DNA of 49,440 bases, taken from Nitrosomonas sp. (GTDB lineage: Bacteria > Pseudomonadota > Gammaproteobacteria > Burkholderiales > Nitrosomonadaceae). The notes beneath the pieces were generated by a model. It was given only the letters and a program-made list of their open reading frames with translations. It made no database searches and was not told the DNA's origin. The stretch is from NCBI RefSeq assembly GCF_019752415.1, contig NZ_JAIEME010000062.1, positions 1-49,440 of the forward strand, written 5' to 3'. The first letter of the stretch is position 1; each line of letters begins with the position of its first letter. Below, piece after piece: positions 7,526 to 17,618 of this stretch. Both the position numbers and the translations under genes were made by a program.

Positions 7526-9042
7526 TTTGAATCTCCTGGCTCAGCTGCCCCAAATACCAAATCAAATTCAATGGCCATATTTTCTGTGAAAAAATCCGTT
7601 AATGCGACTTCAACTTTCGGACGTTCTTCTGTTTTCTTTTGATACAAAATTGCTATCAAACCACTTAAGGCTTTTGACATCTCAATCCGGGTATCATCAA
7701 TATAACTGTTTAAAAACTCGATCTGGATACAATAATCATTGTAGTCACCCAATACTGTTTGTATCTTTTTAATTTCACTGACTATTTTACCTGTACGTTT
7801 CTTTGGCAGCAAATCAACAAAAAATTCGATCAAGTAGCGTAGCTTTTTAAATTCAATGCGTAATTCATGAATTTTTTCATCTGCTGACTGGCTATTAATA
7901 GCCGCGCCCATTGCTAACATTTTATGATAGCGTTTTAACAATAATTTTTTTACAGCTTGCAATACTGGTTTTGATGCCATGGGTGTTTGAAAAGCAGAGC
8001 TCTGAGATAATTCTGCTGCACAAGCAGTGACATCGTTCTTATACTCGGTAGAGGACAAATATCTAGCTAATTTATCTTTTTCTTGCTTGCGCTGTTTTTC
8101 AATTAAGCGATATAGCTCGTTTAAGCCACTTTCAAAATTTGCTGGCAACATCGCACGATAACTGTCTTGAGCCAGTATAAATACGTCTAGATCCCGAAGC
8201 TTATTCGTTTTACATGCAATTGAGGATAGTCTAGGTTTTAGCGTGTCAAGCATTGATGTCGGCAATGCTTGTTTTAACAAACTGATTAATGATCTTAGTT
8301 TTCGAACATTAACTCGAAATTGATGCAAAAACTCGGTGTCTGTATCTGCAATCACACCACCGACATAAAGCTTTGTCTGATCAAACATAGCAGTGGCCAT
8401 TGCTCGTACCGCTTGCTCTGTCCGCATATCCTCCGTCAGAGATAGTAGAGTGCTTTGTTTTGGTTCGAGGGCCTGGATATTTTGACCCATTAACAGAAAT
8501 CTCAATCCAAAATGATTAATTTCTGCCTTAATGAAGGGCCTGAGTAGCTGTGCAGCCCGGGTATAGTATTTTGTATAACCACGTAGCGCTTGTAGCGTGA
8601 GATAAAGGCCAATTTTGTTGCCAACCATCGTTTGTGTTAAACGACCTCTCACCACTATTTTTTGATCGTCATTGCGCAATGAAAAATCCGTCTCAAGCAA
8701 GTTTATGGATGCGATAGGTAATACCGCGCGCAAACCAACTAAACTTTGCAATTTGTCTTTAACTTGATTCCCTGAAAATTCCCACCAGAATCTGGCTCCA
8801 CTTGATGCGCCAACTTCGCCCATACAGCCAGAAGGATCAATGAGTTGGAATTGCTGTTTATTCACTTGGCAAAGCAGATAATTCGCCTTCCACAGATGAG
8901 AATCAAAGTCATCGTAAAATTGTAGATTAGAGGTTGTGCCCGGATTAGCCTCAATATCAAACTCAGAGGATATTTCCGAGAGAATGTCGGTGTTCCTGGC
9001 CACCTCATTTAATTCCCAGGTATTTTCTGGCAATGAATTCAT
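7522..9042 (-). CDS. CHAD-domain protein with degenerate CYTH-like N-terminal domain
   Basis: 506 residues. The CHAD domain spans about 210-470. It shows both signature helices, FLHQFRVNVRKLRS (238-251) and IHELRIEFKKLRY (391-403), whose histidine and lysine/arginine faces bind inorganic polyphosphate. The region 40-190 has a CYTH-like strand pattern (FYDDFDSHLWKANYLL at 42-57), but the ExExK signature of triphosphate-tunnel enzymes is absent, so this part is probably non-catalytic. CHAD proteins of other bacteria localise to polyphosphate granules (established for the family). It is the first gene of the operon and is joined to parA by an ATGA overlap. I infer that it links polyphosphate granules to the ParA ATPase. 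Confidence 0.88.
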   Translation of the reverse strand: MNSLPENTWELNEVARNTDILSEISSEFDIEANPGTTSNLQFYDDFDSHLWKANYLLCQVNKQQFQLIDPSGCMGEVGASSGARFWWEFSGNQVKDKLQSLVGLRAVLPIASINLLETDFSLRNDDQKIVVRGRLTQTMVGNKIGLYLTLQALRGYTKYYTRAAQLLRPFIKAEINHFGLRFLLMGQNIQALEPKQSTLLSLTEDMRTEQAVRAMATAMFDQTKLYVGGVIADTDTEFLHQFRVNVRKLRSLISLLKQALPTSMLDTLKPRLSSIACKTNKLRDLDVFILAQDSYRAMLPANFESGLNELYRLIEKQRKQEKDKLARYLSSTEYKNDVTACAAELSQSSAFQTPMASKPVLQAVKKLLLKRYHKMLAMGAAINSQSADEKIHELRIEFKKLRYLIEFFVDLLPKKRTGKIVSEIKKIQTVLGDYNDYCIQIEFLNSYIDDTRIEMSKALSGLIAILYQKKTEERPKVEVALTDFFTENMAIEFDLVFGAAEPGDSK

Positions 9043-9556
9043 TTTTAAATTTGGTGTTATTGTTTAAATACTTAAGTATATTGCTTTCTAAGCGTAACAA
9101 GGAGTTTCTTTTCCTAATTTAAGAGAGTATAAAAAAGCAGGGGATTCTCTGTAGCGACAGAATCTTACGAACACATAACAGAATATGCCTCTATACCGCT
9201 TTCAGTTTAATTTGAGTACCAATCAACAAGTATTGAGTAGCCGGGGCGATAGTTCTACATCTCATGTTCGCCGATTTGACGATACGCTGCAATATTGCTC
9301 CCAATTAGAATGTCTTGGAGTTCACAGACGGCTATGTAAGCCATGACGGTGCGGCAGTAAGACTGGTATTCGCAAACTGCCTCATTCAGAAAATAGTGCT
9401 GAAATTCCGGCAGAAAACGTGGAAAGGCAAATCGTCCTACTTAAGTACGTCGATAGGGGGCAATCGGATAAGTATGCAGTATTCAATAAATGACTTACAC
9501 GATACTGTAATAATTAATGACTAGTATTTTCATTTTATAAAACAAATTAGCTATTC
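9043..9556. other. Spacer between divergent CHAD and phoH genes
   Basis: It carries the promoters of both flanking genes. A 69-codon frame at 9315-9524 is not convincing as a gene. A weak Pho-box-like string lies at 9505-9522 (CTGTAAT-AATT-AATGACT), ten bases before TTTTAT; only its first half fits the consensus. Nothing else is recognised. Confidence 0.35.
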
Positions 9557-10888
9557 ATGCCGCGAAAGCAAAAGAAGATATATGTTCTTGATACCTCAGT
9601 TATTTTATACAACCACAACGCAATCTATAGCTTTGAAGAAAATAATGTAGCCATTCCAATCACCGTACTTGAAGAACTTGATCATTTTAAGAAGGGTAAT
9701 GAGACAAAGAACTTTGAGACAAGGGAATTCATACGCATTATGGATAAACTGTCGGCAAATCACTCATTGCAAAATTGGATTCCCATTGGCCAACCGAATC
9801 ACGGTCAATTTAAAGTGATTATGCAGGAACAGATAAATGGACTGGATGCTACAAAAATATTCGGACAAAACAATGCAGACCATCGCATTCTGAATGCGGT
9901 CATTTCTTTGAGTGCAGAATATCCAAAAAACAAAATAATCTTGGTAACCAAGGATATTAACTTACGACTTAAGGCAAAATCTCTTAATATTGCTGCTGAA
10001 GATTTTAAAACTGGGAAAATCAAAGACCTGGAGTCCTTGTATACCGGTAAGACGGTTATAGAGGGGTTGCCTAAAGAGATTATTGACAGCATCTACACGA
10101 ATGATTTTTGTATGCCGGGAGATGTTGGCATCAAAGATCCTGTTCCCAATCACTACTTTATCCTGAAGAACAGTAAAACTTCTGTTTTAGTATTTTATAA
10201 CCCTATATCGCAAAGAATCGAGCGCATTGAAAAAAAATCCGCCTACCGGATTGCACCGAGAAATGCAGAACAAGTTTTTGCTTTGCATGCGATCATTAAT
10301 CCGAATATAAAACTGGTCACTTTGCAGGGCGTCGCAGGGACGGGAAAAACGTTGTTGGCATTGGCTGGTGCGCTTGACCAGAAAAGGCATTTCAAGCAGA
10401 TATATTTGGCACGACCTATCGTACCACTAAGCAATAAAGACATTGGTTTTTTACCGGGTGACATCATATCAAAGCTCAATCCGTATATGGAGCCGCTGTG
10501 GGATAACCTTAAATTCATTAAAAGTCAGTTTAATGAGAAAGACAAAGAATATAAAAAGATTACTGATGCAGTCGATCAGGAAAAGTTAAAAATCACCCCT
10601 TTGGCTTATATCAGGGGCAGGAGCATTTCAAATGTCTTTTTTATTGTGGATGAAGCGCAGAATCTGACCCCCCACGAAGTAAAAACCATTATTACTCGCG
10701 CAGGTGAAAACACCAAAATTATATTTACCGGGGATATTTATCAGATAGATACCCCTTATCTTGATTCCCAGAGTAATGGATTGTCTTATCTCATTGATAA
10801 AATTAAGCATCATGAAATCTATGCACATGTGCGGTTAGAAAAGGGGGAACGGTCAAATCTGGCTAACTTGGCTAACCAATTGCTATAA
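9557..10888 (+). CDS. PIN-PhoH family ATPase/RNase (PhoH2 type)
   Basis: 443 residues. The N-terminal PIN domain (about 7-150) keeps its acidic residues: VLDTS (D12), VLEELDHF (38-44), NADHRIL (D108) and the TKD near 131-133. The C-terminal PhoH NTPase has Walker A GVAGTGKT (258-265), Walker B VDEAQNLTPHE and the GDIYQID sensor segment. PhoH2 proteins unwind and cleave RNA in an ATP-dependent manner. PhoH was first named as a phosphate-starvation gene in E. coli, which suits the surroundings but does not prove Pho control here. No ribosome-binding site is obvious before the ATG. Confidence 0.92.
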   Translation: MPRKQKKIYVLDTSVILYNHNAIYSFEENNVAIPITVLEELDHFKKGNETKNFETREFIRIMDKLSANHSLQNWIPIGQPNHGQFKVIMQEQINGLDATKIFGQNNADHRILNAVISLSAEYPKNKIILVTKDINLRLKAKSLNIAAEDFKTGKIKDLESLYTGKTVIEGLPKEIIDSIYTNDFCMPGDVGIKDPVPNHYFILKNSKTSVLVFYNPISQRIERIEKKSAYRIAPRNAEQVFALHAIINPNIKLVTLQGVAGTGKTLLALAGALDQKRHFKQIYLARPIVPLSNKDIGFLPGDIISKLNPYMEPLWDNLKFIKSQFNEKDKEYKKITDAVDQEKLKITPLAYIRGRSISNVFFIVDEAQNLTPHEVKTIITRAGENTKIIFTGDIYQIDTPYLDSQSNGLSYLIDKIKHHEIYAHVRLEKGERSNLANLANQLL

Positions 10889-10995
10889 AATTTGGGGCTT
10901 GTTTATGTTGGAATCTCACTCGGCTAATAACCCGAGCGGGTTAAATCAAAGAGCTACAGATGACGAGTGGAATATCAGAAACTAAAGTCTTTAAG

Positions 10996-11037
10996 TTTGC
11001 AAAAGAGCCAGCTTAATTTGCAAGAGAGCCAGCTTAA
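10996..11037. repeat. 21-base tandem direct repeat, two copies
   Basis: 10996-11016 and 11017-11037 are adjacent copies of TTTGCAAAAGAGCCAGCTTAA with a single A/G difference. The second copy feeds into the terminator hairpin that follows. Confidence 0.85.
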
Positions 11038-11067
11038 ATGAGCTGAGCTCATTTGACCAGCTCTTTT
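11022..11067. terminator. Bidirectional hairpin terminator between phoH and the glycerophosphodiesterase gene
   Basis: The core is a nine-base-pair hairpin AAATGAGCT-G-AGCTCATTT (11036-11054). It extends on both sides as an imperfect stem (AAGAGAGCCAGC against CAGCTCTTTT). It sits between two convergent genes and can serve both. Confidence 0.7.
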
Positions 11068-11080
11068 GAAAAGACAGTGA

Positions 11081-12403
11081 TTATTTAAGATTCATGCAAT
11101 TAGCATAGTAAGTGACGGTTGCTGGCCAGTCAGAAAATATTCCTAATATACGAACATCTTTTGCCAATACATGTAAGGCATTAAACATATCCCCATCATT
11201 ATTGATCACGCTGTTCTCAATATGGCTTGGATTTTGGTTCTCACCGTTAAGTGTTTGATAGTAGAAGCCACCCCCCGTTGCCAGCGGGCCAGATCGTTCA
11301 AATGTCCAAGCGATAATATCCAGTCCTGCTTTCTTAGCTCGGTTTGCATACAGTGAAGGAACAATTTCGCCCTCTTCAAGCTCCAGCAACATCCACATCG
11401 GCGGCGCGATAATCTTTACACCATTAGATGCCAATTGCTCCATAGAAGGTGACCAGGTTGCAGGGTTACGGTGGTCGAAGGCAGGATCTTCATAACGGCC
11501 ATCCAAATAAACAGCCTGTTTCCCAAATTCAGGCTCGCTCTGTATCCAGTATAAAATATCATTGATATCAAATGACTGTGCCCACACTTTAGAAGCTGGA
11601 ATACCAGCCTCTTTATACTCATTAATCATTTTCTGCGCATAATCTCTTTGCGAAAATCCATTGAATGGCATAGGCACACTGGGAGACTTAAGCTCCGGAG
11701 TCATTTTTACTCCCAGTTTCCGGAATAGCGCAATGCTTTCCTTATGAGTTAACAAGGTTCCGCGACTGGCATAAAGATCGGTTCGCCAATTTGGCGTCCC
11801 TGCCATAAAGTCACTCACCGTAGTTGCTAATGGATCAAAACCATCCATTTTGCCTTTCAAAGATTTAAATTCAGCTAAAGTGATGTCGCTGGTACAGCAC
11901 TGCGCGGTGGCGGCACTGACCAGATTGCCGTTGTTATCAAAAACTGCAGGTTGAAATGGTACGGAGCAACGTTCAGCTAAGGCAGTTTCAAGAATATTGG
12001 TTGTGGTATGCAGATCACATTGAGAATGGCGGCATACTAATTCTTTATCCTGGGTAAAGGTGACATCACATTCCATAATGCCCGCGCCCATTTTCGCTGC
12101 TGCTTGATAGGATTCTTGAGTATGTTCTGGAAATTGTAGTGCCGCTCCGCGATGTCCAATAGAAAAATCAGTTCGTTTGAATGGACCTGTTTCGCAACTT
12201 TCCAGTTTTTTCTTAAGTGGGCCATCGTCCATATCATTGATTAAAAAAAAGGGGCGTGGACCTAACTGAATGCTGTGATTCTTACCTTGATGGTAATTTC
12301 TTCCGGATTCATCTTCATTGCCAGCCCAACTTGCTGTGGATAGTGAAAAAGCAATTGCAGCTGAGCCAATCATGGTTGTACCAATCAACATTATTTTACT
12401 CAT
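11081..12403 (-). CDS. Periplasmic glycerophosphodiester phosphodiesterase (GlpQ-like)
   Basis: 440 residues with a Sec signal peptide ending near STASWA (about 22-27). The catalytic motifs of the family are present: IGHRGA followed by [11 protein letters not shown] (HR pair), the metal-binding [17 protein letters not shown] segment and a histidine in RHSQCDL. The C-terminal barrel strands ([20 protein letters not shown]) are also present. It should release glycerol-3-phosphate and an alcohol from phospholipid-derived diesters, providing phosphate. A strong ribosome-binding site AGGAGG lies seven bases before the ATG. It sits beside the pst operon, which suggests a role in phosphorus scavenging, although I found no good Pho box upstream. 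Confidence 0.9.
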   Translation of the reverse strand: MSKIMLIGTTMIGSAAIAFSLSTASWAGNEDESGRNYHQGKNHSIQLGPRPFFLINDMDDGPLKKKLESCETGPFKRTDFSIGHRGAALQFPEHTQESYQAAAKMGAGIMECDVTFTQDKELVCRHSQCDLHTTTNILETALAERCSVPFQPAVFDNNGNLVSAATAQCCTSDITLAEFKSLKGKMDGFDPLATTVSDFMAGTPNWRTDLYASRGTLLTHKESIALFRKLGVKMTPELKSPSVPMPFNGFSQRDYAQKMINEYKEAGIPASKVWAQSFDINDILYWIQSEPEFGKQAVYLDGRYEDPAFDHRNPATWSPSMEQLASNGVKIIAPPMWMLLELEEGEIVPSLYANRAKKAGLDIIAWTFERSGPLATGGGFYYQTLNGENQNPSHIENSVINNDGDMFNALHVLAKDVRILGIFSDWPATVTYYANCMNLK

Positions 12404-12531
12404 ACATACCTCCTGTGAGTTATTCGTATACTCATAGACTCTCTTTCATTGGATATCGCATCGGTATCCATGCTCTATGTTATTGAACAAACATTTCAGG
12501 CATATGATTATTTGATGAAGTTTAAGTAAAT

Positions 12532-12750
12532 TTAGGATGAATTGATCTTGTGAGCAGATTTGAAAGCCTCTTTGTCAAGACCTTCATTATAAAACTGGTT
12601 GCCACCGGTTTTTATGGCTGAAGCAAACAGCTTCTTGTTGGCTGGAGGCGCCGGAACCGAAAAAATTATCTTCCAACTGAGGAAATTAGGCTGAAAGATA
12701 TTGCCCGGAACATGAACGTCATCCTTCTCGGGTGAGCGAAATACTTCCAT
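12532..12750 (-). CDS. Hypothetical 72-residue open frame
   Basis: A short frame beginning MEVFRSPEKDDVHVPGN and ending HKINSS. It has no signal peptide, membrane segment or motif that I recognise. It lies inside a decayed stretch next to a group II intron relic, so it may be the remaining end of a larger gene and not an intact one. Confidence 0.25.
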   Translation of the reverse strand: MEVFRSPEKDDVHVPGNIFQPNFLSWKIIFSVPAPPANKKLFASAIKTGGNQFYNEGLDKEAFKSAHKINSS

Positions 12751-12784
12751 TATCGCAATTCCAGTGTCTTATTGGGGAAGGTAA

Positions 12785-12943
12785 AAACGCACGCAGAAGA
12801 GCGCGCGCATACACCTGATGAAGCGCCACAAGGTAAAGGATCGCGGGATAGGCCTTGGCCGTTTCCCGAGCCAATGGTTTTATACGCGCTATGGTCTATA
12901 TAAGTTTCCGACAACGGCAGGCTGGAAATCTGCGCATGCCTAG
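12785..12943 (+). pseudogene. C-terminal fragment of a group II intron reverse transcriptase/maturase
   Basis: An open stretch bounded upstream by TAA reads, in part, HLMKRHKVKDRGIGLGRFP and YGLYKFPTTAGWKSAHA, then TAG at 12941-12943. The basic, aromatic pattern (RRHK-K-RG, LY-LGLY) fits the maturase/DNA-binding tail of intron-encoded proteins. It lies immediately upstream of a recognisable intron domain V, the normal order. All reverse-transcriptase motifs are missing. Confidence 0.5.
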
Positions 12944-13036
12944 CGTGAAGAACATCGGAAAGCCGTGTGCGGGAAAACCACACGCACGGCTTGATGAAGG
13001 AAGGCCGTTGAGAGCCTGGTCTGGTCTCTACCCTAC
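12944..13036 (+). mobile_element. Group II intron 3' end (domains V-VI), relic
   Basis: 12960-12992 folds as domain V: AAGCCGTG with the catalytic AGC, a GAAA tetraloop, the CG bulge and CACGGCTT closing the stem. The upper stem has one C-A mismatch where intact copies pair. A domain VI-like stretch follows and ends CTACCCTAC at 13036, the usual 3' splice boundary. The 5' half of the intron is absent, so it cannot splice. Confidence 0.6.
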
Positions 13037-13442
13037 GGTTGAATGCCCGCAATTTCAAGTCCCAACTGCTTTCCGCTTCTACTGCGACAATCGCATATTC
13101 CTGCGCTACAGCCTAAGGTAGTGGGAAGGATAAAGTTCTGCAAAACTTAATGAACTTGATTGGCCACTCGCTTGACCAGTCCCTCCAATTCCTCCAGAAA
13201 CTTGGTAAGACTTTCCAGAACTTGATGAAGTTGATTGCTGCTTAATCATATCAATTAATTTCTGGATAATTAAATTCAGCAGTTACATGATTACTAATTA
13301 TGCCGGATTGCATAAATAGCGTAGTAATCGGGCCGAAGCCGCAAATCGCCCCGAAGAAGCACAAAAATATCGTAAAATTTCATCATTTTTTATCAAAATG
13401 TTATATGGTGTTTCTTAAGAGGATAGAGAGAACCCTACCGTT
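13037..13442. other. Spacer downstream of pstB
   Basis: Between the intron relic and the end of pstB. I see no open frame, repeat or terminator hairpin. It is probably decayed DNA. Confidence 0.35.
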
Positions 13443-14315
13443 CTAGCCAAATTTGCCAGTAATATAATCCTCTGTAGCTTTCTGTTTGGGTTTCGTAAAG
13501 ATTGTATCGGTATCCGCAAACTCGATCAATTCGCCCAGGTACATGTACGCCGTATAGTCTGAAACGCGCGCTGCTTGTTGCATATTGTGAGTAACTATAA
13601 CAATGGTGTAATCCTCCTTGAGCGTAAAGATCAAGTCTTCTATCCGCGCGGTAGAAATCGGATCAAGCGCCGAGGTCGGCTCATCCAGCAGCACCACTTC
13701 GGGTTTCACCGCAATCGTGCGTGCAATACACAGGCGTTGTTGCTGGCCGCCGGAGAGACTGATGCCGCTTTGATTCAGTTTATCTTTGACCTCTTCCCAT
13801 AAAGCAGCTTTCTGTAGTGCCCATTCCACCCGCTCTTCCAGTTCGTTGCGATTTAAAGATTCATACAGTTTTACGCCAAACGCCACATTATCGAAAATCG
13901 ACATCGGAAATGGGGTAGGTTTCTGAAAAACCATACCGACTTTGGCGCGCAGCATATTGATATCCTGCTTCTTGTCGAGAATGTTCATGCCATCCATCAT
14001 GATTTCACCATGAGCTTCCTGGCTGGGATAGAGTTGATACATGCGGTTGAAAGTGCGCAGTAGTGTGGATTTCCCACATCCGGAAGGGCCGATGAAAGCA
14101 GTTATCTTATTCTCCCAGATATTCATGTTAATAGACCTCAGTGCCTGACATCCATTGTAGAAAAAGTTTAAGTCGTTGATGGATACTTTGGGTGCAATCG
14201 ATTGCGAAGGGATTATATTCATCTCAGTTTTTAATTTTGGTTCGTTTATCGTTGATTGTTGGTAATCATGCGATCCCATGAATTTGCTGTAAAAAAGCAT
14301 TTGTTGGTTTTTCAT
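13443..14315 (-). CDS. pstB: Phosphate ABC transporter ATP-binding protein PstB
   Basis: 290 residues. Walker [10 protein letters not shown], the Q-loop ([11 protein letters not shown]), the ABC signature [15 protein letters not shown], Walker [14 protein letters not shown] and the switch histidine VTHN are complete. It powers high-affinity phosphate import through PstCA at the inner membrane. There are about 30 extra N-terminal residues before the usual start; an internal ATG at 14222 would give the standard length. The upstream ATG is preferred because AGAGG lies nine bases before it. It is the last gene of pstSCAB; phoU, often next, is not here. Confidence 0.97.
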   Translation of the reverse strand: MKNQQMLFYSKFMGSHDYQQSTINEPKLKTEMNIIPSQSIAPKVSINDLNFFYNGCQALRSINMNIWENKITAFIGPSGCGKSTLLRTFNRMYQLYPSQEAHGEIMMDGMNILDKKQDINMLRAKVGMVFQKPTPFPMSIFDNVAFGVKLYESLNRNELEERVEWALQKAALWEEVKDKLNQSGISLSGGQQQRLCIARTIAVKPEVVLLDEPTSALDPISTARIEDLIFTLKEDYTIVIVTHNMQQAARVSDYTAYMYLGELIEFADTDTIFTKPKQKATEDYITGKFG

Positions 14316-14387
14316 ATTAATGATCCTCTTATAAACGTTAACCTGGAATTATTTACAGTGACTCATAAGTTTAATGGCGGAAGCACT

Positions 14388-15233
14388 CTAATTTGCCAAA
14401 GCTTGTTTACGTAAAAAGAATCGTGCTGCGATATTCAGCCCCAAAACACTCAGTGTGATCAGCAAAGCCCCAGTCCAGGCCAGCTCCTGCCAGTTCTCGT
14501 ATGGACTCATAGCAAACTGAAATATAACGACGGGCAGATTGGCCATAGGTTGGTTCATATCCGCATTCCAGAATTGGTTGTTAAGTGAAGTGAAAAGCAA
14601 CGGTGCGGTTTCTCCGCTGATGCGCGCAATGGCCAACAGCACACCGGTCATTATGCCGACTTTGGAAGCGCGCCAAGTGACCAGCGTCACTATTTTCCAT
14701 TGTGGAGCGCCCAAAGCGGCGGCTGCTTCGCGCAAACTATCCGGAATCAGCCGCAGCATATCCTCAGTGGTACGCACGACGACCGGAATGACAATCAGCG
14801 ACAGTGCCAGCGCCCCGGCCCAGCCGGAGAAATGCCCCATCTTCGCAACATAGACGGTATAAACAAAAAGACCAATCACGATTGACGGCGCAGACAGCAG
14901 GATGTCGTTAATGAAACGCGTGACGGGAGCAAGCCAGCCGCGCTGGCCATATTCAGCCAAATAGGTGCCCGCCATGATACCGACCGGCGTGCCGATCAAG
15001 GTGGCGAGTGTTACCATCGCCAGGCTGCCGGCGATCGCATTGAGCAGACCACCTGTGCTCCCCGGCGCTGGTGTCATCTGGGTAAATGTGGCGATGCTGA
15101 TTCCGCCCAGCCCTTTCTCAAATAAGGTAAACAATATCCAGAATAGCCAGAACAAACCGAAAGCCATGGCCAGAATGGAGAAAGTAAGGTTAATGGCATT
15201 CACGATGCGCCGTCGCGTGTAAATTGAGATCAT
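14388..15233 (-). CDS. pstA: Phosphate ABC transporter permease PstA
   Basis: 281 residues with six hydrophobic segments and the permease EAA-type loop ([18 protein letters not shown]), which couples to PstB. An early segment ([21 protein letters not shown]) and the [16 protein letters not shown] region are typical of PstA. It lies nine bases after pstC and 72 bases before pstB, all on one strand. Confidence 0.96.
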   Translation of the reverse strand: MISIYTRRRIVNAINLTFSILAMAFGLFWLFWILFTLFEKGLGGISIATFTQMTPAPGSTGGLLNAIAGSLAMVTLATLIGTPVGIMAGTYLAEYGQRGWLAPVTRFINDILLSAPSIVIGLFVYTVYVAKMGHFSGWAGALALSLIVIPVVVRTTEDMLRLIPDSLREAAAALGAPQWKIVTLVTWRASKVGIMTGVLLAIARISGETAPLLFTSLNNQFWNADMNQPMANLPVVIFQFAMSPYENWQELAWTGALLITLSVLGLNIAARFFLRKQALAN

Positions 15234-15242
15234 GATGCGCCT

Positions 15243-16205
15243 TTAGGTGGCCGTGCCTTCACGTTTCTTGAGTTGCACCAGCAGAATCTTGGAAAAAGCC
15301 AGCACAACAAAAGTAATAAAAAACAAAATCAACCCCAGCTCAATCAGCGCCGAGGTATAAAGTTCGCCGTCAGCCTCAGTGAATTCATTGGCCAGCGCTG
15401 AAGCGATACTGTTTCCCGGCATGAATAGTGAGGTATGTAACTGGTGCGCGTTGCCGATCACGAAAGTAACCGCCATGGTTTCACCCAAGGCACGGCCAAG
15501 GCCGAGCATGATAGCGCCGACTACGCCGATCTTGGTATAGGGGAGGACCACGTGCCAGATCACTTCCCAAGTAGTGGCACCAAAGGCATAGGCTGACTCC
15601 TTGAGCATGGGCGGCACAATCTCGAACACGTCACGCATGACTGCAGCAATGAAAGGAATCACCATAATCGCCAAAATAATACCGGCACTCAGCATACCGA
15701 TACCCATAAAAGAGCCTTCGAAAAGAAAGCCGATTCCTGGCACTTGCCCTAGTGTATCCTGCAACCAAGGCTGAATATATTGAGCAAAAAGCGGTGCAAA
15801 TACGAACAATCCCCACATGCCATAAATGATGCTGGGAATTCCTGCCAGCAACTCAATCGCCGTCCCGAGCGGACGGCGTAACCATGGCGGCGATAATTCC
15901 GTAAGAAACAATGCAATGCCAAAGCTGACTGGAATACCGATCGACAGCGCAATCATTGAGGTAATCAACGTACCCACGATAGGCACCAATGCGCCAAATT
16001 TCTCAGTAACCGGATTCCAGTCGGCACTAACAAGGAAATCGAAACCAAAAGCTTTGATGGTTGGAATACTGCCAATTATTAGTGAACCAATAAGTGCAGC
16101 CAGCAATGCGAAAACGACAAATGTAAAGAACCAAGTGACTTTATGAAATATCCGGTCAAATAGAAGCTGCCTTTTTAGCTTTGCTGCAAAGTGTATTTTT
16201 GACAT
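15243..16205 (-). CDS. pstC: Phosphate ABC transporter permease PstC
   Basis: 320 residues with six membrane segments, the PstC-specific [21 protein letters not shown] block and the coupling loop [18 protein letters not shown]. It forms the inner-membrane channel with PstA. The 118-base gap to pstS has no clear promoter of its own, so it is probably read through from pstS. Confidence 0.96.
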   Translation of the reverse strand: MSKIHFAAKLKRQLLFDRIFHKVTWFFTFVVFALLAALIGSLIIGSIPTIKAFGFDFLVSADWNPVTEKFGALVPIVGTLITSMIALSIGIPVSFGIALFLTELSPPWLRRPLGTAIELLAGIPSIIYGMWGLFVFAPLFAQYIQPWLQDTLGQVPGIGFLFEGSFMGIGMLSAGIILAIMVIPFIAAVMRDVFEIVPPMLKESAYAFGATTWEVIWHVVLPYTKIGVVGAIMLGLGRALGETMAVTFVIGNAHQLHTSLFMPGNSIASALANEFTEADGELYTSALIELGLILFFITFVVLAFSKILLVQLKKREGTAT

Positions 16206-16323
16206 TGTTTTGTTTCACCTAGCTGAAAATGCACTAGAACTAATTTCTTGTAGCTACACCTGGCGATCACCAGGCGTGGCACTGAATATATCTCACGCTA
16301 CGATTTCTGGCCTTTTACTTTTA

Positions 16324-17376
16324 TCAGTGCTTAACTGAGAAAATGGCTTTACCATCTTTACCTTTGATATTAGCTTCCCAGGAACTCTCAATCAGCTGCA
16401 CCACACTATCCGGCAGCGGAATGTAATCCAGTTCCAGTGCCATTTCATCACCGCTGGCATACGCCCATTCAAAGAATTTCAGAACCGCTAAAGCCTGAGC
16501 AGGATTCACTTGAGACTTATGCATGAGGACAAAGGTAGCGCCGGTAATCGGCCAACTGTTTTGGCCAGGTTTGTTGGTAAGAATTTCGTAAAACCCGGGA
16601 GCCTTATCCCACTGCGTGTTGGCAGCCGCAGCTTTGAAACTATCCTCAGTAGGTATCACGTATGCACCATCGTGGTTCTGCAATTGAACATAGTTCATCT
16701 TGCTTTGCTTCACGTAAGCTGCCTCGACGTAACCAATCGAATTCTTGATCTGCTTTGCGAAATTAGCCACGCCTTCGTTACCTTTACCGCCGGTACCAAC
16801 AGGCCAGGCTACGGAAACATCCGCACCGACTTTTTCTTTCCACTCCGGACTGACCTTGCTTAAGTAGTCGGTAAACAAGAAAGTCGTACCTGAGCCATCC
16901 GCACGATGCACCACGGTAATGTTACTGGCTGGCAAATCAATACCGGCATTTAGACCAGCAATCGCAGGATCATTCCAGCGCTTGATTTTACCGAGAAAAA
17001 TATCAGCCAGAACTGTTCCGGTTAATCGGATCTGTCCTTGTTTGACGCCATCAATATTAATCACTGGAACCACGCCCCCCAGTACTGTCGGGAATTGGGT
17101 CAGTCCGTTAATTTCTAGCTCTTCCAATGTTAAGGGTTTGTCAGATGCCCCGAAATCAACGGTCTTGGCTTTGATTTGTTTGATGCCGCCACCGGAACCA
17201 ATGGATTGGTAATTCATACGAACACCGGTTTGTTTTTTATAGGCATCAGCCCATTTAGCATAAACCGGATAAGGAAAGGTTGCGCCAGCACCGGTAATAT
17301 CGGCGGCATAAATACCAGGAGTAACGATCAATGCTGCAGTGGTAGCAAGCAGCGCAAGAAAAAATTGCAGCTTCAT
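16324..17376 (-). CDS. pstS: Periplasmic phosphate-binding protein PstS
   Basis: 350 residues with a signal peptide cleaved near GIYA-ADITGAG. The phosphate-binding loops are clear: GAGATFPYPVYAKW, YQSIGSGGGIKQI, DFGASDKPL, HRADGSGTTFLFTDYL and the VGTGGKGNEGVA segment. It binds orthophosphate in the periplasm and delivers it to PstCA. A ribosome-binding site (AGGAGA) precedes the ATG. A Pho box with correctly placed -10 lies 61-78 bases upstream, so expression under phosphate limitation by PhoB is strongly indicated. Confidence 0.97.
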   Translation of the reverse strand: MKLQFFLALLATTAALIVTPGIYAADITGAGATFPYPVYAKWADAYKKQTGVRMNYQSIGSGGGIKQIKAKTVDFGASDKPLTLEELEINGLTQFPTVLGGVVPVINIDGVKQGQIRLTGTVLADIFLGKIKRWNDPAIAGLNAGIDLPASNITVVHRADGSGTTFLFTDYLSKVSPEWKEKVGADVSVAWPVGTGGKGNEGVANFAKQIKNSIGYVEAAYVKQSKMNYVQLQNHDGAYVIPTEDSFKAAAANTQWDKAPGFYEILTNKPGQNSWPITGATFVLMHKSQVNPAQALAVLKFFEWAYASGDEMALELDYIPLPDSVVQLIESSWEANIKGKDGKAIFSVKH

Positions 17377-17420
17377 CTAGAAATCTCCTATCGGAAGAAA
17401 TGGAACTTGAGTGAGATGAG

Positions 17421-17454
17421 ATCATAATCAGATGATGTTGCAGAATTATGACAG
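17421..17454 (-). promoter_or_regulatory. Pho box and -10 hexamer of pstS
   Basis: On the minus strand, 17454-17437 reads CTGTCAT-AATT-CTGCAAC, the two seven-base PhoB half-sites with a four-base spacer. Exactly ten bases later comes TATGAT (17426-17421). This is the class in which PhoB replaces the -35 contact. The same geometry recurs before phoB. Confidence 0.85.
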
Positions 17455-17618
17455 GTAGGTTAATCCTCCCAACGACTGTCAGCAGTTAGCTGACTGGGAG
17501 GTGCGGTTTGAGATAATGAAACAAAGCAAACATAGAACCCAATTCAAAACGCCCCCGATCTCCTGGATCGTTGTGACACTCCTAGCTACAGAATGCTTGG
17601 GTTAAGCGGTTTTTCTAC

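Noticed and set aside
6773..9042. Plasmid or chromosome partition locus
   Set aside because: ParA has no ParB partner and no repeated centromere-like sites; its partner is a CHAD protein.
9315..9524. 69-codon plus-strand frame before phoH
   Set aside because: No family pattern, no ribosome-binding site and atypical composition.
9505..9538. Possible Pho box before phoH
   Set aside because: Only the first half-site fits; the second (AATGACT) does not. Noted in the spacer entry but not called.
12443..12500. Possible Pho box CTGAAAT-GTTT-GTTCAAT before the glycerophosphodiesterase gene
   Set aside because: Both half-sites are poor and the hexamer ten bases later does not resemble a -10.
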